Assembly: GCA_965205365.1 (NCBI GenBank)
Contig: CBDBGT010000005.1
Location: forward strand, 372,001 to 436,000
Direction of reading: 5' to 3'
DNA length: 64,000 nt
Origin: JALZUR01 sp965205365
GTDB taxonomy: Bacteria; Bdellovibrionota; Bdellovibrionia; Bdellovibrionales; UBA1609
The number at the start of each line of letters is the position of its first letter. The stretch's first letter is position 1. The position numbers and the translations under genes were made by a program. The notes below the pieces were generated by a model that worked only from the letters and a program-made list of their open reading frames with translations, had not been told where the DNA came from and did not search any database. Positions 19,141-26,950 of this stretch are shown here, in pieces.

Positions 19141-20541
19141 TTAAGAGTTTGGGGCCCAATTTTTTGGAGGCTGATCTAGATTTTCATTATTATAAGCATG
19201 TGCTGGAGGTTCTGGGCCAAGATTTGAGCCAGAGTTGTTTGAAAATCTACCTGTGTGTGGATCCCAGCCAAGTTTTACAGTTCCTATTGGACCGTTTCGT
19301 TGTTTCCCAATAATGATCTCTGCAGTTCCCGTGGGGTTTTCTTTTTCATAGTAGTCTTCACGATAGATCATCATGATAACATCAGCATCTTGCTCAATTG
19401 ATCCAGACTCACGTAAGTCAGAGAGCATAGGTCTTCTATTAGACCTGCCCTCAACACCGCGGTTAAGCTGTGCTAAAGCAAGCACAGGGACCTTTAATTC
19501 TTTTGCCAAGGCCTTTAAGCTTTTTGAAATTTCAGCCACCTCACGCTCCCGAGAATCAAACTTTTGCTTCATGCTCATTAACTGAAGGTAATCAATCATA
19601 ATTAAATCTAGTCCACCTTTTGATTTGAGTTTTCGAGCCTTAGATCTAATTTCAAAAGGGCTGATTCCAGTTGTGTCATCAATATATAAATTAGAGTCTG
19701 CAATTTTTGCAGCAGTGTTAATGATTCCAGGCCAAGTTTGGTTGTCTAGTCTTCCTGTTCGAATACTAGATAAACTCACTTTAGACTCAATACCTAAAAT
19801 TCTCATCATTAGAATTTCTTTAGGCATTTCTATGGAGAAATATGCAACAGATTTTTTTTCAACTAAAGCTGCATGACAAGCAATATTTAAAGACAGTGCG
19901 GTTTTACCCATGGAGGGGCGAGCAGCTAGAACAGACATTTCTCCAGGCTGTAGGCCTGAGAGTATTTCATCTAAATCAACAAACCCTGTTGGTACGCCTG
20001 TTATGCTCCCTGGATCTGCATAAAGTTTTTCAAGGCGCTCGAGGCTTAGTTTTACTAAATCAGAAGAGGCCATTAAATTATTATCAGGTGTGTTTAAATT
20101 TGAAAGAGCGAACACATTAGACTCAGCTTTTTCAAAAAAAGTTTCTACATCTTCAAAGTCTCCGGTATAACCAGTTTCTACAATTTCACTTGCAGATTTA
20201 ATCATCATTCGAACAAGGGACTTTTCTTTAATGATATTTGCATACTCTTTTATATGTGTAATTGAAGGTGTGTTATCAATAATTTCAGTAAGGTATTGAA
20301 TTCCTCCAATGGAATTCATTTCGTTTGTAGTTTTTAGTTCATTGGAAACCACAAGGAGGTCTGTTGATTGACCTTTTTTTGTGAGTTCTTTAAGTGTTGA
20401 AAATATTTTTTTATGGGCGGGCTTGTAAAAATCGCTGTCCACTATTTGGTCAGCGATTTCATCCCAAGCCTCAGGTGAGAGCATAAGCCCACCTAAAACT
20501 GCTTGCTCTGCTTCTAAGTTATGAGGAGGTATTTTTTCCAT
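19141..20541 (-). CDS. dnaB: replicative DNA helicase DnaB
   Basis: A 466-aa protein with the DnaB N-terminal domain (HNLEAEQAVLGGLMLSPEAW) and the RecA-like C-terminal domain: Walker A ARPSMGKTALS near residue 207, Walker B IDYLQLM, and the arginine-finger region IIGKQRNGPIG. The hexamer unwinds DNA at the replication fork. It is the last gene of a minus-strand set with queE and fis. rpsF-rplI-dnaB order is common, but here dnaB is convergent with rplI. Confidence 0.97.
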   Translation of the reverse strand: MEKIPPHNLEAEQAVLGGLMLSPEAWDEIADQIVDSDFYKPAHKKIFSTLKELTKKGQSTDLLVVSNELKTTNEMNSIGGIQYLTEIIDNTPSITHIKEYANIIKEKSLVRMMIKSASEIVETGYTGDFEDVETFFEKAESNVFALSNLNTPDNNLMASSDLVKLSLERLEKLYADPGSITGVPTGFVDLDEILSGLQPGEMSVLAARPSMGKTALSLNIACHAALVEKKSVAYFSIEMPKEILMMRILGIESKVSLSSIRTGRLDNQTWPGIINTAAKIADSNLYIDDTTGISPFEIRSKARKLKSKGGLDLIMIDYLQLMSMKQKFDSREREVAEISKSLKALAKELKVPVLALAQLNRGVEGRSNRRPMLSDLRESGSIEQDADVIMMIYREDYYEKENPTGTAEIIIGKQRNGPIGTVKLGWDPHTGRFSNNSGSNLGPEPPAHAYNNENLDQPPKNWAPNS

Positions 20542-20571
20542 TAATTTCTTAGAAGAGTGATTAAAATATTT

Positions 20572-20916
20572 TTAGCTAAGTCTAAGGCGACGAGGTTTAA
20601 TATTGTAGTTATCGATTTTCTTTTTAAGAGTGTTTCTGTTAATCCCAAGCATTTGCGCAGTTCTTACTTGGTTACCGTTATACGCTTTTAAAGAAAGTTC
20701 AATAAGTGGCTTTTCTACTTGTTCCATTACTAAGCCGTATAAGCCGTTAAGTTCTACTCTAGTTTCCTTTTGTTGACGAAAAAGGATTTCTAGTTTGTTT
20801 TTCACCAACTCTTCAAGACTTATCTGAGTTAGGTTTGCTACTAGCATATCGCTAGTGTTTGGTTGTTGGTTTTGTTGCTGTTGACCAGTAGTAAATGTTT
20901 CGTTTGTTGTTTGCAC
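20572..20916 (-). CDS. Fis-family DNA-binding protein
   Basis: A 114-aa protein starting at GTG 20916 after AGGAGAG. The last 40 residues form the Fis-type HTH (LSLKAYNGNQVRTAQMLGINRNTLKKKIDNYNI). The N-terminal part is Gln/Asn/Thr-rich (GQQQQNQQPNTSD). Length and architecture match small nucleoid-associated Fis proteins rather than sigma-54 activators. It sits between queE (start overlapped by a few bases of spacing) and dnaB, 30 bases upstream of the latter, so co-expression with replication genes is likely. Confidence 0.85.
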   Translation of the reverse strand: MQTTNETFTTGQQQQNQQPNTSDMLVANLTQISLEELVKNKLEILFRQQKETRVELNGLYGLVMEQVEKPLIELSLKAYNGNQVRTAQMLGINRNTLKKKIDNYNIKPRRLRLS

Positions 20917-20925
20917 GTTCTCTCC

Positions 20926-21567
20926 TCATATCCCTTTTGTTGTTGTGGCCCAAATTACTTTATGGAGCTGAATTTGCAACCTTATTTTTTGCCCAGATCC
21001 TAAAATCTTTTCAGCAAGCCATTTTTTTGAAATTCGCCCATGACAAGGACTAAAGAGTATTTTGGTATTTTGGAACATGTGATGTTTTGCGGCAAAGTTA
21101 ATTGACCAATTAAAATCTTCTTTAGAACAGATCACAAATTTGAATTCTGTGTTGCCATCATCTATAAAATGTAAGTTTTTTAGGCAAAAAGCATTGGGCT
21201 CACCAGAGTCAGGGGTTTTGATATCTATAATTTTAAGGACCTGAGAAGGAACTGAGGTACAATCCAGGTCTCCAGAGGTTTCAATGGAGCATTTATAGCC
21301 TCGAGCAAGAAGTTTTTTTATTAATGATATGATGTTTTTTTGCAACAAGGGTTCGCCTCCAGTAAGGCAAATTCTCTCACATGGATATTGGGAAATTTTT
21401 TTTAAAATTTCTTCCTCAGTCATGGGTTTTCCATGATAATAAGCGTAAGTTGTGTCACAATAGTTACATCTAAGGTGGCATCCAGAGGTGCGAATAAATA
21501 TTGTAGGTAGGCCTGTAAGGCTTGATTCGCCCTGGATAGAGTAAAAGATTTCATTTATTTTAATCAC
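20926..21567 (-). CDS. queE: 7-carboxy-7-deazaguanine synthase
   Basis: A 213-aa radical-SAM protein with the cluster motif CHLRCNYC (Cys 30, 34, 37) and the SAM-binding LTGGEPLLQ. The N-terminal EIFYSIQGESSLTG signature is diagnostic for QueE. It converts 6-carboxytetrahydropterin to 7-carboxy-7-deazaguanine in queuosine synthesis. Other que genes are not in the window. It is the first gene of the queE-fis-dnaB unit. Confidence 0.93.
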   Translation of the reverse strand: MIKINEIFYSIQGESSLTGLPTIFIRTSGCHLRCNYCDTTYAYYHGKPMTEEEILKKISQYPCERICLTGGEPLLQKNIISLIKKLLARGYKCSIETSGDLDCTSVPSQVLKIIDIKTPDSGEPNAFCLKNLHFIDDGNTEFKFVICSKEDFNWSINFAAKHHMFQNTKILFSPCHGRISKKWLAEKILGSGQKIRLQIQLHKVIWATTTKGI

Positions 21568-21771
21568 CTGGCCTAAATTAGTAGATTGGCTTATTTAAGT
21601 GAAGAAAAATCTTATAAATGCCACAAATAAAATCCTATAAGGTGTCCTGTAGTCAGTCTTTCAAAAGAAAAACCCCTAAGATCGCCTAGATATTATAAAA
21701 TATCCTTTTTAAGGGCTAGAAAAAAGAGAGTTTTATTAACAAAAAAATCTAGAATAGTTACAATTAAAGCG

Positions 21772-24027
21772 GTGGAAGAAAATACATACAAAGGAAGAAT
21801 TAAGGCAGATATTTTATCCGTGAGTTATTTAGCGGTGAGTGGGCTTATTGCACTATCGTTATTTTCTTATAACCCAGGGGATTTATCTTTTCATTCAAGC
21901 TCATACAATTGGTCAGAGTCTACAAGTAATATTTGTGGTCTTTTAGGGTCATTTTTGTCAGATATTTTGTATCAATTTTTAGGCCTAGGTGCATGGGGTG
22001 TTGTTTTGTTTTTCTTCTGGATGTTTTGGTTAAGAATTAGAGAGGCTAAGCCAAACTCTGAAAAGATTATTTTTTATTTTGTGGGTTTGTTTAGTTTTTG
22101 TTTAGCACTTGGTTTTTTTAAAGACTTTTACCTTTATAACAATTTGATTTTCTCAGGGGGAGTGTTGGGAAAAGGGGCTTTTCAAGCAATGTATCCTTTT
22201 GTTAGTAAGGGTGGGATTTTTATTTTTATTGCAGTCACTATTTTTCTAACAGCTTTAGTCTTTATTGAAAAAACCTTAGTGGAAATTTTATGCTTAGATT
22301 TTTTTAAGTTTAAATTTCAAGAAAAAGAATTTAGTGAAGAAAGTGAAATGCAAGATCTTCGTTTAGAAAAAGTTTTTAAAGATGAGTTGGCCATAGAAGA
22401 AAACACTTTAGAATCAGTGGAAGAAAGTGATGATCTGCCATTGATTAAAATGCCTAAGATTGAGCGCCTTTCTTATAAGATGGATATAAATATACCAAAG
22501 GTAGAGTCTAATTCAGAGGAAGGTGGGTGGGAGCTTCCTGACTTGGATTTATTGGCAGAAGTTCCACAGGATGAATCATCACAGATAAAAGATGAAGAGA
22601 TTCAAGAAAAAGCAAGGTTACTGGTGGCTAAATTAGAGCAATTTAATGTAAAGGGACAAATAACAGGGATACACACAGGTCCCACAGTTACTCTTTTTGA
22701 GTTTAAACCAAATGTGAATGTTAAAATTTCTAAAATCACAGAGCTTGCAGATGATTTATCCTTAGCCTTAGCAAGTGAGTCTGTTCGTATTATTGCGCCT
22801 ATTCCTGGAAGAGATGTTGTTGGAATTGAGTCATCAAATGCAGCAAGAGGAATAGTGTACTTAAAAGAGATTCTAGGTTCAGAAGATTTTTGGGATGAGA
22901 ATTTTAGAATTCCCATGGCCTTAGGAAAAAGGGCTGATGGTCATCCCATGGTTGTGGATTTAAGAAAAATGCCTCACTTATTGGTTGCAGGCTCTACAGG
23001 CTCAGGGAAATCAGTTTTTGTTGTTTCAACTATTACAAGTTTATTAATGCGTTACTCTCCTGAAGAGTTGAGGCTTGTTATGGTGGATCCAAAACAAGTT
23101 GATTTAGCTGCCTTTGAGGATTTACCACACTTAATTTTGCCTATAATAAAAGATCCTAAAAAAGCAATTTCTTCCCTGCGCTGGGCAATTAGGGAAATGG
23201 ATAAAAGATATAGGTCCATGGCACAGTTTGGAGCAAGAAATTTAGAAGATTTTAATGAAATGGTTGAGGAACTAGACGACGAAGAGCGCAAAGAGTGTGA
23301 AGAGGAAAATCAAAAATTTGAAGAAAAAAAGAAGAAAGCAAAAACATATTATTTTGAAAAGCTTCCTTATATAGTTATAATTATTGAAGAGTTTGGTGAC
23401 GTAATGGCTGTGGATAAGAATAATGTTGAAGCTGCTGTGGTTAGGCTTGCTCAAATGGCTAGAGCATGTGGAATACATTTAGTTCTTGCAATGCAATCAC
23501 CAAGAAAAGATGTTGTAACAGGTTTAATAAAGACAAATATTCCAGGGCGTATAAGTTTTAAAGTTGCAAGTAAAACAGACTCAAGAATTATTTTAGATGA
23601 GTCTGGTGGGGAGCGACTCCTTGCAAGGGGGGATATGTTGTTTTTAGTTCCAGGGATGTCAAAACCTGTCAGGGCTCATGGCTCCTGGGCTTCAGAGAGT
23701 GATGTTTCTAATATAGTTGATCATTGGAAAGAGCAAGGAGAGCCAGAATATCTGGCTGAATTTAAAGATGAGGAGCTTGAGGGGTTAGAGCATGAAATGA
23801 ATCCAGACACAGATGAGCAGTTGGATGATAGATATGATGAAATTTTAAACTTTGTGTCTACTCAAAAGACAGTGAGTGCATCGTTGTTACAGAGGCGTTT
23901 TCGCTTGGGTTATCCTCGTGCAGCGCGTTTAATTGAGGATATGGAGTCTCAAGGTGTTGTGGGGTTGGCTCAGGGTAGTAAGCCGAGAAAGGTTCTCATA
24001 GAGCCCTTCTCAGATAAGGGGGTATAA
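21772..24027 (+). CDS. ftsK: DNA translocase FtsK/SpoIIIE
   Basis: A 751-aa protein. The first 180 residues hold four membrane helices, followed by an acidic linker (about 190-270), then the motor with Walker A AGSTGSGKS and Walker B YIVIIIEEFGDVM, and a C-terminal winged-helix gamma domain (SASLLQRRFRLGYPRAARLIE). It pumps chromosomal DNA at the division septum toward the dif site. The GTG start at 21772 lacks a clear Shine-Dalgarno sequence. Compared with E. coli the linker is very short. Confidence 0.96.
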   Translation: MEENTYKGRIKADILSVSYLAVSGLIALSLFSYNPGDLSFHSSSYNWSESTSNICGLLGSFLSDILYQFLGLGAWGVVLFFFWMFWLRIREAKPNSEKIIFYFVGLFSFCLALGFFKDFYLYNNLIFSGGVLGKGAFQAMYPFVSKGGIFIFIAVTIFLTALVFIEKTLVEILCLDFFKFKFQEKEFSEESEMQDLRLEKVFKDELAIEENTLESVEESDDLPLIKMPKIERLSYKMDINIPKVESNSEEGGWELPDLDLLAEVPQDESSQIKDEEIQEKARLLVAKLEQFNVKGQITGIHTGPTVTLFEFKPNVNVKISKITELADDLSLALASESVRIIAPIPGRDVVGIESSNAARGIVYLKEILGSEDFWDENFRIPMALGKRADGHPMVVDLRKMPHLLVAGSTGSGKSVFVVSTITSLLMRYSPEELRLVMVDPKQVDLAAFEDLPHLILPIIKDPKKAISSLRWAIREMDKRYRSMAQFGARNLEDFNEMVEELDDEERKECEEENQKFEEKKKKAKTYYFEKLPYIVIIIEEFGDVMAVDKNNVEAAVVRLAQMARACGIHLVLAMQSPRKDVVTGLIKTNIPGRISFKVASKTDSRIILDESGGERLLARGDMLFLVPGMSKPVRAHGSWASESDVSNIVDHWKEQGEPEYLAEFKDEELEGLEHEMNPDTDEQLDDRYDEILNFVSTQKTVSASLLQRRFRLGYPRAARLIEDMESQGVVGLAQGSKPRKVLIEPFSDKGV

Positions 24028-24078
24028 AGTAGAAAGCCTTGACCAGAAGGGTGTTTAGGATGTTTTTATACTAGAGAT

Positions 24079-24252
24079 ATGAAATATATATTAATATGCA
24101 TTTTTATGGCTTGTTTTTTAGGTTGTGGTGTTAAGGGTGCGCCTATGCCAAGAAAAGATGAAGTCTTTATTAAGCCTTCAGAGGTTAAGAAAACTTTGAT
24201 AAAAACTAAAGATTCAAAACAAGAGCCTGTTTTAAAGAAAGAAAAAAAGTAA
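24079..24252 (+). CDS. LptM-like small lipoprotein
   Basis: A 57-aa protein, MKYILICIFMACFLGCGVKG at its start: a signal sequence and lipobox LGC, then GCGVKGAPMP, which matches the GCGxKGPLYxP core of LptM/YifL. The C-terminal part is Lys-rich. In E. coli LptM helps assemble the LPS translocon LptD, and yifL also lies in a dap neighbourhood (upstream of dapF). Its TAA overlaps the dapA start (TAATG), so it is the first gene of a dapA-dapB unit. Confidence 0.8.
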   Translation: MKYILICIFMACFLGCGVKGAPMPRKDEVFIKPSEVKKTLIKTKDSKQEPVLKKEKK

Positions 24253-25115
24253 TGGCTGTAACTGGTGGAATGATTACAGCGCTAATCACCCCATTTCATA
24301 GTAATGGTGAGGTTGATTTTACGTCATTAAAACGGCTTGTTAAAAAACAAGTTAAAGATGGTGTTGATGGGTTTGTTGTTTCTGGAACAACAGGTGAAAG
24401 CCCTAATTTATCTGAAAAAGAGGTGGAGTTAATTTTTAAAGTTGTTAAAGAAAATAGTCCTAAAAAGTTTCAAATTATTTTAGGGGCTGGGACAAATTCT
24501 ACTAAAGGCACTGTTGATAAAATAAGAGCCTTTGAGGACTTAGATCCATGTGGTTATTTAATTGTAGTGCCGTATTATAATAAACCAAGCCAAGGGGGAA
24601 TGGTTGCACACTTTAAGGCTGTTGCAAAAGCTACAGCAAAAGATATAGTTTTATACGATGTTCCTGGAAGGTCAGCCGTGGAGCTAGGTGTTAAAGCCAT
24701 TGAGGAGCTTTCACAGGTTTTAAATATTGTTGGAATCAAGGACGCAACAGGAAAGCTTTCAAAGTTAAAAAGCTTAAAGGCTTCAGGAAGAATTGAGAAG
24801 AATTTTATTTTTATGTCCGGAGACGATGGTTTAACTTGTGAATTTATTAAAGAAGGTGGTCAGGGTGTTATATCAGTCCTATCTCACCTCATTCCAAAAG
24901 AGTTTAAAAAATGTATTATGGGAGAGGAGGATTTTTCTAAATATGCAAAACTTTGTGATCTTTTATTTATAGAACCAAATCCAACACCAGTAAAATTTGC
25001 ATTAAAAAAATTAGGCCTAATTGCCTGTGACAATCCTAGACTGCCACTTTTACCAATTACTCATGAAACTGCATCTAGAGTTCAAGTTGAGCTTAAAGTT
25101 TTAGGGGTTTTGTGA
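24252..25115 (+). CDS. dapA: 4-hydroxy-tetrahydrodipicolinate synthase
   Basis: A 287-aa TIM-barrel aldolase. The Schiff-base lysine is Lys163 in GIKDATG, Tyr135 lies in VLYDVPGR, and the pyruvate-binding motif SGTTGESPNL is near residue 44. It condenses pyruvate with aspartate semialdehyde at the start of the lysine/diaminopimelate branch. It is translationally coupled to the LptM-like gene and to dapB (stop/start overlap TGATG). Confidence 0.97.
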   Translation: MAVTGGMITALITPFHSNGEVDFTSLKRLVKKQVKDGVDGFVVSGTTGESPNLSEKEVELIFKVVKENSPKKFQIILGAGTNSTKGTVDKIRAFEDLDPCGYLIVVPYYNKPSQGGMVAHFKAVAKATAKDIVLYDVPGRSAVELGVKAIEELSQVLNIVGIKDATGKLSKLKSLKASGRIEKNFIFMSGDDGLTCEFIKEGGQGVISVLSHLIPKEFKKCIMGEEDFSKYAKLCDLLFIEPNPTPVKFALKKLGLIACDNPRLPLLPITHETASRVQVELKVLGVL

Positions 25116-25801
25116 TGTTAAGAGTAGGGGTTTGTGGTTCGAGTGGTCGCATGGGAGTGGCTATTAAAGAACAAATTAAAAAAGAGAGTGATAGATTTGA
25201 TTATGTTTTAGGGTTTGCCAATAAAAAACTTGATGAACAAACATTTACGGATTTAAATCACTGGTCTTCAGATTTAATTGATGTTGTTTTAGATTTTTCT
25301 TTGCCAGATTCATTTAAAAAAGTTTTTAACTGGTGTTCAAAGTATCAAAAACCATTGGTTAGTGGAACTACAGGCTTTGATGTAAAGGACTATAAGAAAA
25401 AAGCAAATTTTTTATTTATGCACGCTAACAATTACAGTCTTGGCGTTGCAGGGCTTATTAAAAGTATTGAGGCTTTTAAAAATATGAGCTTAAATGCTCA
25501 GGTTTGGGTTGAAGATTATCATCACTTAAATAAATTAGATTCACCTAGTGGGACTGCTGTTAAAATAAAAAATAAGATTAAAGAGTCTTTTCAAAGGGAG
25601 GATGTTGAAATAAATACAGTAAGAGCAGGCTCAATTTTTGGAGTTCATAGTGTTCATATTGTTACAGAGGAAGAGTGGGTCACTTTAACCCATGAGGCTT
25701 TAAATAGAAAAGTTTTTGCACAGGGTGCTTTAAATGCCTTAGAGTGGCTTACTAGACAAAAAACTGGGTCCCATGCTTTTGAGGATTTTTTAGGGTTTTA
25801 A
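25115..25801 (+). CDS. dapB: 4-hydroxy-tetrahydrodipicolinate reductase
   Basis: A 228-aa protein with an N-terminal dinucleotide motif GVCGSSGRMG and the active-site region EDYHHLNKLDSPSGTA. SGTTGF is the family loop. It reduces the DapA product with NAD(P)H. The start ATG at 25115 overlaps the dapA TGA; a GTG three bases upstream is also possible. It is shorter than E. coli DapB (273 aa), within the range of compact forms. Confidence 0.95.
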   Translation: MLRVGVCGSSGRMGVAIKEQIKKESDRFDYVLGFANKKLDEQTFTDLNHWSSDLIDVVLDFSLPDSFKKVFNWCSKYQKPLVSGTTGFDVKDYKKKANFLFMHANNYSLGVAGLIKSIEAFKNMSLNAQVWVEDYHHLNKLDSPSGTAVKIKNKIKESFQREDVEINTVRAGSIFGVHSVHIVTEEEWVTLTHEALNRKVFAQGALNALEWLTRQKTGSHAFEDFLGF

Positions 25802-25820
25802 TTGAATATAAAGGAAGGGT

Positions 25821-26465
25821 ATGAAATTTTTTATTGATACGAGTGACATTAAAGAGATTAAAGAAGCAGCGGCTTATGGTTGGATTGATGGTGCAACCAC
25901 AAATCCAAGCTTAGTGGCTCAATCTGGAAAAGACTTTAAAACTTTAATTGCTGAAATTTGTGATTTTATTAAAGGTCCAGTTTCAGCAGAGGTTTTGGCA
26001 ATGGATTTAAAGGGAATGATTAAAGAAGGAGAGGAGCTTTGTAAAATTGGAAAAAATGTTGTCATTAAACTCCCCTTAACTCTAGATGGCCTTAAGGCAA
26101 CAAGGTATTTTTCTCAAAAAGGAGTTCATACAAATGTGACACTGTGCTTTCAACCTCTCCAAGCTTTATTGGCTGCTAAAGCCGGAGCAACCATGATTTC
26201 TCCATTTATAGGAAGGCTTGATGATATTGGTGTGTCAGGGAGAGGAGTTGTTGGTGAGATTAAGCAGATTTTTGATAATTATGGATATGAAACACAAATT
26301 CTTGGAGCAAGTATTAGGCATCCTACCCATGTTTTAGATGCGGCTTTAATTGGTGCAGACATAGTCACCCTACCATTTAAAACCATTAATCAATTGATTA
26401 GGCATCCTTTAACGGATTCAGGCCTTAAAAAGTTTACTAAAGATGGAGCGGCATTAGAAATATGA
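25821..26465 (+). CDS. transaldolase-like / fructose-6-phosphate aldolase family protein
   Basis: A 214-aa TIM barrel starting MKFFIDTSDIKEIKEAAAYG. The Schiff-base lysine is Lys83 in VVIKLPLT, ATTNPSL is the phosphate loop, and the end ALIGADIVTLPFKTI is typical of the short TalC/FSA family. These act either as transaldolase in the pentose phosphate pathway or as F6P aldolase; sequence alone does not decide. It follows dapB by 19 bases with AAGGAAGG before the ATG, and overlaps the next gene by ATGA. Confidence 0.9.
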   Translation: MKFFIDTSDIKEIKEAAAYGWIDGATTNPSLVAQSGKDFKTLIAEICDFIKGPVSAEVLAMDLKGMIKEGEELCKIGKNVVIKLPLTLDGLKATRYFSQKGVHTNVTLCFQPLQALLAAKAGATMISPFIGRLDDIGVSGRGVVGEIKQIFDNYGYETQILGASIRHPTHVLDAALIGADIVTLPFKTINQLIRHPLTDSGLKKFTKDGAALEI

Positions 26466-26923
26466 CTATTCGAGTACTCAAAGTAGTCATATTGCTTTCA
26501 ATACTAGGTTTAAACTCCTGTGTAAGTGTTATGACCAGTAGACTGGTAAATCTTGACTACTCACTTACCTCTATTCAAAAGGGAATTAGAGTAGCTTTGC
26601 CTGTGGAGTTTAAAAGAGTATCTCATAATGGTAGGGTTTTTGAAAGTCATCCATTTATAAGAAAGGGAACAAAGCTAAAACACGCGTCTGTTGAATTAGA
26701 AAGGGGTCGAGCTATTATTGATATTCGTGGAGTAGCTAGACCTTATACCATTGAGGTTACAATTAAAGTAGAGGAGGCTACAAACCCGAATTCCATTCAA
26801 AAAGATTTTGTAGTGGTGGGTTATGATGATGTGGTGGCTAAAATATTTTTGGCTAGGCTTAAGGCTTATCTGCAGAAGTCTAAGAAAAATACCAACGTTA
26901 TTGACGACTTTAGGGTGTATTAA
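26462..26923 (+). CDS. putative lipoprotein, unknown function
   Basis: A 153-aa protein with a signal peptide and lipobox (VVILLSILGLNSC, Cys about residue 20). The mature part has alternating beta-like segments (FKRVSHNGRVFESHPF, RAIIDIRGVARPYTIEV) and a helical C-terminus. I do not recognise the family. The start overlaps the transaldolase-like stop by four bases, so it is likely translated with the upstream operon. Confidence 0.7.
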   Translation: MTIRVLKVVILLSILGLNSCVSVMTSRLVNLDYSLTSIQKGIRVALPVEFKRVSHNGRVFESHPFIRKGTKLKHASVELERGRAIIDIRGVARPYTIEVTIKVEEATNPNSIQKDFVVVGYDDVVAKIFLARLKAYLQKSKKNTNVIDDFRVY

Positions 26924-26926
26924 CTA

Positions 26927-26950
26927 GAATATCCATATGAATGGATATTC
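26927..26950 (+). promoter_or_regulatory. perfect hairpin enclosing the start codon of the next gene
   Basis: GAATATCCAT (26927-26936) and ATGGATATTC (26941-26950) form a 10-bp perfect stem with loop ATGA. The ATG at 26937 is in the loop, and the second in-frame ATG is the first triplet of the right arm. In the mRNA this would occlude initiation, which suggests translational control or a binding site for a dimeric regulator. Confidence 0.55.
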
